From contig OZ017796.1 in assembly GCA_963969395.1 (NCBI GenBank), positions 21,578,501 to 21,642,500 of the forward strand: a stretch of 64,000 nt of DNA, written 5' to 3'. Under the pieces are notes generated by a model. The model had not been told where the DNA came from. It saw only the letters and a program-made list of their open reading frames with translations, and did not search any database. The position numbers were made by a program, and so were the translations under genes. Positions 51,170 through 61,599 of this stretch are shown in pieces; the first letter of the stretch is position 1; each line of letters opens with the position of its first letter. This stretch comes from Pseudoscleropodium purum (Eukaryota; Streptophyta; Bryopsida; Hypnales; Brachytheciaceae).

Positions 51170-51960
51170 TTTGATTGATCTTGGTACGTACATCCTTGTG
51201 ATTTTTTCAAGAATTTTACATGAAGTATTTATATTCTATGATTTTTTAAACCAATGATAAAATGTTTTAAGTTATTAGATAATTTTTTTGAAAATCTTCC
51301 ATCCAAATAACCAAAAAATTATTTCTAAAAGAAATTTTATCCTTATAGGCTATAGCAATTTGATTCACCTTTCAAAAAAGGTTCTATTCAAATTTCCTCA
51401 CATATAACTTCTATTTATACAAAGCCTCTTCCCTTTCAATCTTAAGCCAACTAAAGTAATGATTTAGCCTCACTTTTACACTCTACAATCAAAAGTCATT
51501 AGAATGGATTGTTTAATTAATATCTAGCAACCTCTTTTTAGTTGGTAAAATATAGTTAGGCGACTAAATTTAGTTTTAGAGATGCTAAATTTAGACTCAA
51601 ATTTTATTTTCAAACCACCAAAAGTTTCATTCATCTTGAATATTTTTTCATTCAAGTCACCAAGTCCTTTTCATTCAAATTGATCCCTACTTTAACTATA
51701 AAGTAATAATTCCTACAATAGGCAAAATAAGGATTTAAGTATAGTTCTTTTAATTAGCTGTAAATTTTTTGTTGAGTCTTATTGGAAGAAAACATGGGAC
51801 TAGATAAATTATTGGTGTTCTCTTAGAAAACATTCTTAGGACATTACTTGAATAACATACGAATTTTCAAAAAGTTTTCAAATAGGTGTATCCAAATCGA
51901 CCGTAAAACAAAAGCCAACCCTAATACCGCGTACAAGCCCAAAACCGTGGGCTAAACAAA
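48361..51960. other. AT-rich DNA with unassigned coding-like fragments
   Basis: Minus-strand ORFs at 48861-48637 (acidic, Ser/Asn/Glu-rich, starting MSDSNSSNEKS), 49123-48872 and 49744-49466, plus a Lys-rich stretch at about 50030-49800, may be pieces of another transposon ORF. The last ends KDSEVLQLIVLKEKMELEF, faintly like a transposon SANT domain. None is intact and I do not assign a family. A TA microsatellite lies at 51115-51163. Confidence 0.35.
51115..51163. repeat. (TA)n microsatellite
   Basis: An uninterrupted TA run of about 24 dinucleotides. It may form cruciforms and vary in length between individuals. Confidence 0.95.
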
Positions 51961-52017
51961 GCTTCTGTGTAGTGTCAGTTGGGGTTTTATCAGGATTATC
52001 AAGGTTTATCAATGCGC

Positions 52018-52025
52018 TAGGGTTT
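52018..52025 (+). promoter_or_regulatory. Telo-box (tagggttt) in the leader of the RBMX2-like gene
   Basis: An exact telomere-repeat-like octamer sits about 100 bases before the ATG at 52123, in sequence that has changed from AT-rich to balanced composition. Telo-boxes are frequent near the transcription start of plant housekeeping genes. It is short, so chance is possible. Confidence 0.4.
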
Positions 52026-52122
52026 ATGTTCAAATTTCCTTGGGGGATTGCAAGAGTGCGAGATTGTGTGATTGCTAGATTGCGCGCGAGGGAAAAAATC
52101 GTCTTGAGAAGCAGCAATCGTC

Positions 52123-54376
52123 ATGAATCCGTTGACGCAGGTGAAGAACACGCAAAAGATTACCGCGAGGGAGCAAGCGATCGGCATCAGCGATGAAGCC
52201 TCTTGGCATGCGAAGTACAAAGATTCGGCGTATGTGTATGTCGGAGGACTCCCTTTCGATCTCACCGAGGGTGATGTTTTGGCCGTGTTCGCTCAGTGAG
52301 TGCCTCTTCTCTCAATTGCCGCAGATTTTACCCATTTTGAATAAACCTAGGCGCGAAAAAAACGTAGGGAATGTGCGTTCAAGCGGAAGATTATTATCAT
52401 CCCGAATCTTGTTAGAGTGTGTACAGGGATCATTTTGTCATAATTGATGTATCTGGTTGATGGATTCTGGTATTAAACAAGACTTAAACCACTGATGTTC
52501 AAGAACAGATTTCCATTTTGTCTATGCTCTGCAGACATCAAACCTTAGGGTTTTGGCATTCTTTCTGTAGGATTCAGAAGAGCGAGCTATAATCATCCTG
52601 AATCTTGTTAGGGTGTGTGATTGTCTCCGGGGATCGTTTTTTCATTTTTGATGTATCTGGTTGATGGATTATGGTGCACCAAACGTTAGGGTTTGTGTAT
52701 TCTTGCTGTGAGAATCGGAAGAGCGAATTGTAATCGATCAGAATCTTGTCAAGGTAGTGTATAATATTTACCGGAGATGGTTTTGCGATTCGGATGTATG
52801 TGGTTGATGGATTCTGGTAGTGAACAAGGCATAATCACCGTGATTATGATGTTCAATGCACATCTCCATCCTCTTTATGCTCTGGGAACATTGCGCCAAT
52901 AATCTTCCATACATCCCGTTTGTTAGAGGTGGAGTTTGCTTCTGCATCAGCATTTGAATAAGTCGAGGCTGTAAAACCTTAGGGTTTGTGCATTCTAGTG
53001 TTGAGCATCGGTTGAGTGAGATATAGCCCTCCAGAATCCTGTCAGGCAATGTATGATAGCCACTTGAGATCGTTTTATCAGTTTCGATGTATGTGTTTTA
53101 TGTAGTCAATGGATTCTGCTACGGATCAAGCCAATAATCACTTTGCGTATGGTGTTCAATATACCCAGTTCTATTGTCGCTTGCTCTTGGAATAATCGTC
53201 CATGTTCTGGGCTCGAGAGAATCACGTTTTTAACAGGCGTTGTTTCCGTGTCCGCTTGAAGATGTTTGAATTACTGAGGAGGAGATCCGTTGTTTTGGCG
53301 TAAGGAAATGGGATTGTTGGGGTTAACCGTGAGGCAAGTGCTTTATTCTGACATATTTTATGACACTGTGCAGGTATGGAGAGATTGTGGATGTGAATCT
53401 TGTGAGGGATAAAGCTACTGGGAAATCTAAAGGCTTTGCATTCTTAGCATATGAAGATCAGCGGAGTACTGTGCTGGCAGTAGGTCAGTTCTATTTTGAG
53501 GCACTCTATCCTTCTCATCCGTGACCTATTTTATAACGTCATTTCTCTGTATCTCTGAAAATTTGTTTATTTTGCTTAGAACATCATAATTGAGGAATGA
53601 GTGGGTTGCAGATAATCTGAATGGAGCTCGAGTCGTAGGCCGCATCATTAAAGTGGACCATGTAGGCGATTACAAGAGGAAGCTAGAGGAAGACGAGGAA
53701 GAAAGACAGAAGAAGCGAGAGGAGCGAGGAGTGTGCTACGCTTTTCAGCGAGGGGAATGCAACCGCGGTGATGATTGTAAATTTTCGCATGACGAGCAGG
53801 TTTGTTGTTTTTCACATACACAGATTATACTCTTTATCCTATCACGTCAAGCCATTTCCTTTATGCCCGTACAGTAGAACTTCTAATAATCAACACTCTC
53901 TAAAAGAATAAACCTCTCTAAAGAATATTGATTGCCAGCCTTGTACAAACGTCGTGCATGCAAATGACCCTCCCTATTGTAATAAACTTCTCTAATATAA
54001 TGTGTCAGACCAGTCACGGCCTGGCTCTTTATAGAAGTTCTTCTATAGTTTTAGATATTTCACTCTATCTTGAGAATTGTGGTGCTCTTTTTGGAGTCCA
54101 GTATATGGAACTGACTGGTGATTCTTCTTGCAGAGAAATGCCAACTCTGGTTGGGGAGATGGGGCTAGTGGTCGTGGCAACGGTGGTGCCAACTGGAAAC
54201 ATGACCAGTTCGATGGGTCTATGAAAGAAGCGGGCAGGAGAATGAATATGGTATCAACAAAGCGTAATGATAATGGCATGGATGAAAAATCTCGAGGAGT
54301 CTGTTATGCGTTTCAGCGTGGGGAATGCAATCGTGGGAATGGCTGTAAATTTGCACATGATTCATCCAAAAGGTAG
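52123..54376 (+). CDS. RBMX2/Ist3-type RNA-binding protein with RRM and two CCCH fingers (237 aa)
   Basis: Orthologue-like to RBMX2 and yeast Ist3/Snu17, a subunit of the RES complex that binds the activated spliceosome and supports splicing and pre-mRNA retention in the nucleus. Exons: 52123-52295, 53374-53483, 53612-53799, 54134-54376, all GT-AG with continuous frame. The N terminus MNPLTQVKNTQKITAREQ and the block SWHAKYKDSAYVYVGGL are family hallmarks. RNP2 is YVYVGGLP (37-44) and RNP1 is KGFAFLAY (77-84). An acidic/basic helix (116-133) precedes the first CCCH finger (C136, C144, C150, H154). A second finger (C214, C222, C228, H232) ends the protein after a Gly/Asn-rich linker. Both fingers have CX7CX5CX3H spacing and share RGVCYAFQRGECNRG. 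Plant members I recall have one such finger, so the second looks like an internal duplication. Confidence 0.9.
52386..53090 (+). repeat. Degenerate tandem repeats filling intron 1 of the RBMX2-like gene
   Basis: A unit with 'aagagcgaattataatcat', then 'cctgaatcttgttagg', 'ggggatcgtttt' and 'gatgtatctggttgatgg' recurs. The 'gaatcttgt' anchors lie at 52404, 52600, 52741 and 53034, so spacings are 196, 141 and 293 bases. The copies also share 'ccttagggttt' and 'attctg' words. The intron seems to have grown by repeated local duplication. Confidence 0.75.
53872..54046. mobile_element. Emigrant-like (Tc1/mariner, pogo-type) MITE in intron 3 of the RBMX2-like gene
   Basis: Directly after a TA dinucleotide the sequence reads CAGTAGAACTTCTAATAATC and continues 'ctctctaaaagaataaacctctctaaag', the style of plant pogo-type MITEs (CAGTAnAACCTCTATAAA). 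The other end, tttatagaagttcttctatag, is an imperfect inverted copy. It lies wholly within the intron 53800-54133. The right boundary and its TA are approximate because the end has decayed. Confidence 0.5.
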
Positions 54377-56207
54377 TTTATCTATTAGTTAGTTATTTTT
54401 ATTCATTCATGTCTGGTCCTTGTGTGATACAACACTCAATTCTGAATACTTCAAACACTTCTTGGCTCTCCCTTGCGTGGTGGTTGTAATTGTTCTGTGC
54501 CATTGAAATACGTCGTTGTACTTGTTCTGCGCCATTGAAATAGAGAAGAATTATCGAGTGTGTACGGGTAGTTAAATTGGGTAATCTGGGTTCAGGAAAG
54601 GTTCGTATGATTTGAGCATTAAACTTATGAGCATTGTATCATGAAAAGAAACAAAAGTTGATGGGCCGTCAACGCAGCTGCCGTGCAGAGCTCGTGCATG
54701 TCGTCCTGCACAGCTTAGGAACATGATTTTGAGTGGAAGGACGATGTTATCTGACATATATTAGTCTGATTTAGAATGCTGTCAAGCAACAAGCATAAGA
54801 TACGATGCAGTCCTGCATAAGATAGTGTGCAGTCCAGCATATGATAGTGTGCAGTAATAGAGATATTCTTTGACTAGTTCTGTCATTATTTGTTCAAGGA
54901 GTATCTTCTTGATTTTTGCAAGGTTTTCTATTCTCTTCTATTCTTTCCAATTCTCATGCTAAATTAAGCTTAAGCTTAGAACCTATTCAAGCAATCGTAA
55001 CTTACGTAACCACACTTGATTGCAATCCCTTTCAAAATTGACCCTTAACTTTTCTTGCCTAAAATGTGCAAACTTTATTCATGAGAGCCTTAGGGTCACT
55101 TTTAGGTACACCTATTTTCAGAACTTAGAAAATTTATAGTTATTCATATGGGGTCCAAGAATGTAAAAAAAATGAATTTAGTATCTTCTTTGAACTTCCA
55201 ACAACATCCTACAAAAAAATTGGCAATTTAATGTGGAATAATGTTCAATTGTTTATGTGGCCACAGTTAGGTGTAATTACCTTTGGACTCTAAAGGCACA
55301 TGTATTATACTTCAAGATACTAGACTATTCTTCCCTTTAGTAGTAAAATTATTTATTTATTTTTGAAACTTGGGTGATTACTACAAGTACCTTATTCATG
55401 GCATTGTCATAATATTATTGTGTAAATGTGTAGTCCCTTTTCTCGCAAACCCTTAATAGTAACATACACCCATTATCAAAATTACTTTGAAAATTCATAA
55501 TTTATTTGTAAGGTGTTCAAATAATGCATACTAAAGTGCATCAAAATCCTCTTTTAGTTGCCAATAAGATCTAATAAAAATAATTTCCATTCAATAATAG
55601 TAACTACTAACTATGCTCAGCTGTAATTAGTGATGATAATATGCACGTATCTTACTGTGCAATTAAAGTTCCAGTTAATTACTCTGAATTCTGTTATTAT
55701 CCTATTAGTGCCTTCGACAAGAAATTACCTAAGACAAACTATTTTAAATTAGTGCAGGCTGAAATATGACTATGTAATGTCGCTAACTTTGTGTTTCGCT
55801 GTTAAGGAAAAATCAGTGTACAGTACATAGTGATGCTTCAAATCATAGTCGAAGTGAGCAGAATTTATAAGTTCATAATCAAGCACAACTATTTCAGTGC
55901 TGCGATGGTGGAGAAAGTTACAGCGCATACAACATTCAAGGAGCATCTTTGAACCAATCAACTCTTACAACTTGGAAGCTTCCACATCAATTCAAAAGCA
56001 GTTATACAAAGGGTGGCCGTAAAGTACAAAGAAAATTGTTCGCCCGCAATTGTACACCCGTAAATATTTCCGAGGACAGAGAGAAATGGGAATGTACATT
56101 CTCTGTACAGAACTAAAGATAAGAGGTCCCCTGGTCAGAACAAGGAACTCCACCTAAGGTAATCATACTAAAAGACTGCAGTTGCCCAAGCAATGTGGTT
56201 GCAGCAA
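54377..56207. other. Intergenic, no gene seen
   Basis: After the RBMX2-like stop the sequence stays balanced to about 54900 (3' UTR and flank) and then becomes AT-rich. At 54790-54850 'gatagtgtgcagt' with 'cagcataa/cctgcataa' repeats three times. From about 55950 composition rises again toward the minus-strand hAT gene, which would place that gene's 3' UTR here. Only short ORFs occur. Confidence 0.5.
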
Positions 56208-58520
56208 CTACTCGTCCAACAAGCCTGACTCCATAGCCAGGTCCTCATTGTCAACTAAGATGTTTTCCTCTGCCAAAAGGTAGCCTTCTAATCCGGACTC
56301 CGCACTTTTGTGGCCCACTCTTGGATCCTCTGGCCAGTTTTCTCGAATCAACACAAGCTTATTCAAGTTGTCTGGACCAATGTGGCGCCGGCGTACATCT
56401 GTGATCAACCCAACCACGCTAAATATCCGTTCTGTTTCCACTTGCGTCCCTACAATTCCCAAAATCTGCCGGGCAAGAAACCCGACGTTCGGAAACTGAA
56501 CCTCACGGTCCTTCCACCACGCCAGAGGGTTTTCGCAGTCCTTGGGGTCAATGTGAAGCCTCCTAAACAATGACAACTCTGCCTTCAAATGACCAACGAT
56601 AGCTTCATCATTGGAGGCAGTGGATCCAAACAAGGAATTCTCGTCAAAAGAATCCTTGGAGGCGGGGCTCAGTGCAGGGGCATTCTCCACACTGGACGGA
56701 TTCAATTGCTTGAAGACGGTTACTAAACAGGGAAGAAGAGCATTTGTATCAGTCTCCGATACAACCTGCAAGGCCTTCTCCCTGCCCACATAGTCCTTCA
56801 CCAGACTCAAACCCTTGTAACGTGGATCCAGCATCAACGCCAGCATGTTGTGGGCATGCTTGGGCGAATACGAATCCGTGAAAGAGAGGAAAGGCGCTAG
56901 GGCGTTGGTCACCTCCGACATCATGCGCGCCTGTAAAACCTCCAGCTCAGATTCAAAGTTGCCTGCCTCCAGTTTAGGACTCGCCAAGCCTTTCTCAATC
57001 TGCTCCTTGTACAATTGTATGCACAACCCCAGCGCAGTTGCGAGGGCGTCGGATAACAACCAGTAGCCTTTAGTCTGGTTTATCACACATCGCCGAAGGA
57101 CAGGAATAAGAGCGTCAGTAACAGCTTTGGCGACAGCCCAGGTTTCCATGCTGGGAACCTCAAATAGTAAATCGTTGATCTGGTGAGGTAAACACAAGCT
57201 GAAGGCATGCTGATACTCCAAAGCCTCCTGGAAAAGGATCACCTTTGCAGCAAACCTCCCCTTTATAAGTGTTCTTAACTTGCGTGGCGGGAGACCAACA
57301 TCAACACAGGACTTCAACCATCCAAGTCTCCTATTCTCAGATCGAGAAGTCCAGGAGATAGTCTTTTTCAGAGTTGCAGCAGCTGCGTCAATGCTGACTT
57401 CCCTCATGCGAGAACATACCTTCAGGTCATTGGTTGCGGAATCACATGCCGTAGACATCACATGTCCAAAGCAAGTCCCTGCAAAAGGCTCAGATAGCTG
57501 AAGAGGAGCACATACTACCATAGAAGAAAGTGCACTGGTGAGCGAACCGAGCCTCAAATCGTCATCCATGACGAATGCAATGATCTTATCTGTCAAGTTG
57601 AAGGAGTTTAGAAGGTCCTTAACTTCCACGGCCAAGGCTGCTCCTGCTGCTGTATCTGGTGCCTCAAATACACCGATGGTAACACGGCAAGGCACCCATG
57701 ACTCATTGATGAAATGAATCACCAGAGAAATGGTGTCGACACCCCTCCGTGACATCCACACGTCGAAAGACGCGGTGGCAGTCACACATCCAGCTAACAC
57801 AGGCAAGATATACTTCTCCATTGTCTGAGAGACCATACGAGGAATGACCTCGTCAGCTAATTGACGGCCAGCAGGGAAATTCACACGGCCGCACTGCCGC
57901 ATGACCAATCTTCTGAGCCAGATATTATCAACCATAGACATGGGATGGCAACCTTTGGCCACATACAGAACCAAATCCTCGAGAAGTCTCTCTTGCGCAG
58001 GGTCGGATTTCTTACCGGAGCTTTGGTTGCTGATAAAGTCGGTGAGTAAAGAAGGAGAAGGGTCTTTCTTCATCCTGCGAGGGTGCTGACCCTCGGCCCG
58101 TGTCAAAACGTTTGGTTTGCGTGTTGCCTTGTACTTGGTGAAAATCTCTCCGTGTTCTTGCGCTACATGCTTCTTCATTGAAGTCGTGCCATGCTGCTTG
58201 TTGTAAGTCACTACACCTTTCCTCACACGGGTGGCACTGTTTGGTCTGTGCTCTTGCTGAGCAGGATGACAAATAGCACATCGCATTTGCTGGGGGTGTG
58301 CAGAATCAGGTTCAGAGTTATCATTCACAACATAAAAGGCCCACGTTGCTGAAGCTCGGCCGTGAGGGGCCCAAAACTGTTGATTGGCGCGGAGTTGGGC
58401 AAATTGCGCGTTCCAAACCTCATCATCCTCAGGTGGATGTATTTCTTCGGGAACCTCGACAAGTGCACCTATTCCCTCGCCCACACCCACTAAAGCATCA
58501 TGGTCAGCGTCCAACTCCAT
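56208..58520 (-). CDS. Intact BED-finger hAT transposase ORF (770 aa)
   Basis: A single uninterrupted frame from an ATG. An N-terminal acidic region is followed by a BED-type zinc finger: C81 and C84 (CAIC), then H118 and H123 (HVAQEH), after a basic helix. The RNase-H-like catalytic region contains SFDVWMSRRGVD, with D253 as the likely first catalytic Asp, FVMDDDLRLGSL (319-321, the second Asp region) and CFGHVMSTACDSATNDLKVC (350-369). LDPRYKG (565-571) and the hAT C-terminal dimerisation region (664-730: NPLAWWKDRE, QILGIVGTQVETERIFSVVG) follow. The second-Asp motif (MDDD rather than TDN) is atypical. No frameshifts or stops are present, so the copy is either recent or domesticated. I saw no hAT terminal repeats close by. 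A strong acceptor lies 13 bases before the ATG, so the transcript probably starts upstream. Confidence 0.85.
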   Translation of the reverse strand: MELDADHDALVGVGEGIGALVEVPEEIHPPEDDEVWNAQFAQLRANQQFWAPHGRASATWAFYVVNDNSEPDSAHPQQMRCAICHPAQQEHRPNSATRVRKGVVTYNKQHGTTSMKKHVAQEHGEIFTKYKATRKPNVLTRAEGQHPRRMKKDPSPSLLTDFISNQSSGKKSDPAQERLLEDLVLYVAKGCHPMSMVDNIWLRRLVMRQCGRVNFPAGRQLADEVIPRMVSQTMEKYILPVLAGCVTATASFDVWMSRRGVDTISLVIHFINESWVPCRVTIGVFEAPDTAAGAALAVEVKDLLNSFNLTDKIIAFVMDDDLRLGSLTSALSSMVVCAPLQLSEPFAGTCFGHVMSTACDSATNDLKVCSRMREVSIDAAAATLKKTISWTSRSENRRLGWLKSCVDVGLPPRKLRTLIKGRFAAKVILFQEALEYQHAFSLCLPHQINDLLFEVPSMETWAVAKAVTDALIPVLRRCVINQTKGYWLLSDALATALGLCIQLYKEQIEKGLASPKLEAGNFESELEVLQARMMSEVTNALAPFLSFTDSYSPKHAHNMLALMLDPRYKGLSLVKDYVGREKALQVVSETDTNALLPCLVTVFKQLNPSSVENAPALSPASKDSFDENSLFGSTASNDEAIVGHLKAELSLFRRLHIDPKDCENPLAWWKDREVQFPNVGFLARQILGIVGTQVETERIFSVVGLITDVRRRHIGPDNLNKLVLIRENWPEDPRVGHKSAESGLEGYLLAEENILVDNEDLAMESGLLDE

Positions 58521-60131
58521 ATGAAAAGACAGCCTTGCAAGTTAAAACGCAAAAAACAAAAATAAAAAACAAAAAACAAAAAAATCCTCAGGACGTCCAG
58601 TATGAAAAGCGCTAGATATACAGTTCAAGGTAATTTAACTGTAAAGACTCGACTGGATCACTGACAAAGAGTGTCATTGCAAGAGCAATCTAAGTTCAAG
58701 TGTCATTCAGGTCCAAGAGAGTTGAACTCAGAAGACTGCAAACCTACGATAGAATTGAATCTATATATGTATACCTTGCTGGGTACCAAACATCATAAGC
58801 TGTGAACCAAGAAATGATGATTCCATGCTGCCCTCCCCTCGAGAGTTTTTTCGAGGAATTTGAATCTCAGCACGATCTGTGGTCCGTTTTCTTGATCGTC
58901 CCATCGTTCTCAATGGTGAATGTCCTTTGATATTTACCTCATCCACCAATATTTGAGCAGTTTCTGCACCGAGAAAAGATCCATCAGAAATTCATCCCCA
59001 AGCTGTGTAATAAAAAAACTCAACTTTACCTGACCCCTGAAGAAAGAAAAAAAATGTACCAAATAGAAATATGTTTTAAAAGTTGTTAAGACAGACTGTT
59101 AGCTTCCAAAATAAACTTTCTAGTTTGATTTTGAGCACGAAGGGTTCAGCAACTCAAAAGGGAACCATGTCAGCGTATCAGAACAAGCACTTCCAAAAAA
59201 ACAAAACCGAAACAGATTCTTATCAGCTGATAAAGCTGCACATAGCTACAACAATCAATCTGCAGTTGTCAACCGAAGAATCAAACCTCTTGCCAATGCA
59301 AATTCTTTTCACCAGTCCTACCAATTCCTCAGTACCATAACATTCTTTAGAGCCTTTTGTTGCACCCAATAAGCCAAATTCATAATTCTCATTCTGTCAA
59401 ATGCTTAGCAAAAGTTGTTATGTAGATTTGCTAACATGCCATTTCTAAAAGAGCATCTGTCTAGTGCGACCTTGTAATCGAGTTCATGTTCAAGTTCGCA
59501 TGGTCCAACTTCACATTCCTCCATTACCTGTATCCCCAATCCGGTCTCTGTCCTCCCACTGCCAAAGCGCATTATAAACCTCTTGCGAGAAATCAGTCGG
59601 AAGCTGAGCTCCATTCCGTTCATCGTACGTCATCTCCCAGTACGACTTCTGATCTTGCAACATGTTGCTCTCGAAGTCTTTGATCCGCTTGAACTCTCCA
59701 CTCAACGTCACCCACTTCTCATGGCAATCGGGGACACTCCGATGCACCAGTTGACCCCAACAGTAATTCTCGATCCAATGCCATTTATGCTGGTCATGAA
59801 ACTCTCCTCCTTGGGCATGGTGAGAGGCCACCGTCTCCGTGTACTCCTTCATTGCAGACACCAACACCAGCATCTCCAACACGTCCCATGGCCCCTCCCG
59901 ATAATTTTTGTTGTCCTGTTTCTCACGGTTCTCGTCCAAACCCATGGGATCGGGGGTGGGGTCACTCAGCACCATTGAATCTCCATCCTCGTGAGGTTCG
60001 TGTGTGAGGGGATCGACGACGTCATCCATCTTGGGGCCAAGTTCTAAGTCTTCGGTTGGATCGATGACATCATCCAAGTTTGGGGTTAGCTCATCGTCGC
60101 CTCTGGACTCGGTGTCAACCCCAGTCTCCAT
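58490..60131 (-). CDS. Trihelix (Myb/SANT-like) DNA-binding protein, 3 predicted exons (278 aa)
   Basis: Exons on the minus strand: 60131-59528, 58963-58775, 58533-58490. The ATG at 60131 starts METGVDTESRG. An acidic region (1-78) with two similar DDVIDP/DDVVDP units precedes a trihelix-like domain (about 80-190): GPWDVLEMLVLVSAMKEY, HKWHWIENYCWGQLVHRS, CHEKWVTLSGEFKRIKDFES, with the spaced tryptophans W82, W117/W119 and W140. Such domains bind GT-rich DNA. Donor cag|gtaatgg ends exon 1 in phase 1. Exon 2 (acceptor ctcggtgcag) adds the basic GRSRKRTTDR, a possible nuclear signal. Exon 3 uses a strong pyrimidine-rich acceptor and gives a short tail that stops at 58490, in a different frame from the hAT ORF it overlaps. 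Exon 3 is the weak part of the model. A splice site at 'ggaacccattgcag' just before the ATG suggests a leader intron. Confidence 0.65.
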
Positions 60132-60394
60132 CCGCTGCTGCAATGGGTTCCAACACTTCCACCATCTCAAGAATGGGAAAAGTAAGAAACTCCGAGAAAA
60201 GAGTACGATTACAAGAACTCATCCTCGACAACCCCCGCATCTCCTTCGCACTGTGCGACCTTAACGTTCACGAACGCACAATTCCAAGCTCACAACGTCT
60301 AATTCACTCCAGAATAGTTCTTTGCACAAAGACACAAAGAAAATGAAGATAAACTCCCCCTGATCGGCATTCGCGAGACCCGTCCCGCTGTTAA

Positions 60395-61120
60395 CTCGAA
60401 ACGCTAAACCCTAAAAAGGAAAACAGTCCATGCACAATTCGCAAGCTCTACTCCCCTCCGAAATCTGGCCTCAAATGCAAACAACGACAATGGCAACAGC
60501 ATATACCTCGGATCGACGTCCACTACACCGACGAAAATCACTCACACCATCAACTCAAAGATACTGAACCCCCAAAATTCAAAAAACATCGAACATATAT
60601 ACTCCACGCACAATTCGGAAGTTGCAAATCCACCCCAATTCGCGAATCCTCCCTCGACAACATTAACAACAACTGCAACTCCCGCTGATAGACATCCACC
60701 AAACCCACCACAATCCCGCCCAACCTGAATCCCAAGAAATCAATCAAAAATCGAAACCAAAGGCGAAATTCAAAATCTGAAATGCAAAGGGGGCGGTCAA
60801 GCGTATCCCGATGAGACGAAGCAACAAGGGAATAAATTCCCGGAACCGAGAGACGTTCACACCATCAACTCAAAGATTCTAAACCCTAAAATTCGAAAAA
60901 ACATCAAACATAGAAACTTCAAGCACAATTCCGAATTCGCGAATCCTCCCTCGAGAACATTAATAACAACTCCAACTCCCGCAGATCGACATCCCCCGAA
61001 CCCACCGAAATCCCACAAAACGTGTTATCCCAAGAAATCAATCAAAAATCGAAACCAACGGCGAAATTCGAAATCCGGAAAGCACGGTGGACGATCAAGC
61101 ATATCCCGATGAGACGAAGG
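60395..61120 (-). repeat. Tandem duplication in the leader/promoter of the trihelix gene
   Basis: Two clear units, 60542-60821 and 60857-61120 (spacing about 315), share 'accatcaactcaaagat', 'aattcgcgaatcctccctcg', 'ccaagaaatcaatcaaaaat' and 'atcccgatgagacgaag'. A third, more diverged unit begins near 60395 with 'gctaaaccctaaaa'. On the minus strand the units lie between the presumed promoter and the ATG, probably in a leader intron. Telo-box-like 'aaaccctaa' occurs in at least two units (about 60403 and 60881). Confidence 0.8.
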
Positions 61121-61520
61121 CAAGAAGTCGATGGCATGGACTCCGGGAACATCGAGATGGAGATTGGGGATACCTGGCGTTGACGAGAAGCACTGACTGA
61201 CGGCGATACTGGGAGCGAGCTGCGAGGAGCAGGACTTGGGGATCCCGGGTATCAACAAGGACGGGGGCGATGGTGCAGCTGGATTGAAGTTGCGTTGCAA
61301 TTGAGACAGCGATGATCGAGGCAGCAGCAGCAGGGACGATGCTGCGTTGCGACGGCAAAACAGGGGTAGCCGTGACCTCAACCCAGCTGGGTGGAAGAGC
61401 TTGCGAAACCCTGCCCTGCCCGCCGTTTGCTTGGCTGTGGAGAACAACGGGTGCCATTCACACGGGCCGGCCCTCAATCGGAACTGAGGTATGTACCCTG
61501 AAAGAGACACTCTCTCAATT
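61121..61520 (-). promoter_or_regulatory. Probable promoter/5' UTR region of the trihelix gene
   Basis: Composition is balanced and GC-richer than the flanks, and it turns sharply AT-rich after about 61600, as expected for the edge of a minus-strand gene. A minus-strand frame is open at 61510-61025 (161 codons, Leu/Pro/Ser/Arg-rich) but shows no domain and runs into the repeat unit, so I do not call it a gene. A plastid-type leader exon cannot be excluded. Confidence 0.35.
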
Positions 61521-61527
61521 GCGACAT

Positions 61528-61585
61528 CTATCTATAGCTATCCAAGATTTCGACCTTGAAATCTTGGACAACTATAGAAAGATAG
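61528..61585. repeat. Short near-perfect hairpin
   Basis: The arms ctatctatagctatccaaga (61528 on) and tcttggacaactatagaaag (61561 on) are inverted copies of about 23-27 bases with a small bulge, separated by a loop of about eight bases. It could be the remnant of a MITE end pair, a small-RNA hairpin or a regulatory cruciform. No target duplication is obvious. Confidence 0.7.
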
Positions 61586-61599
61586 GTGGCGCTATTAGG

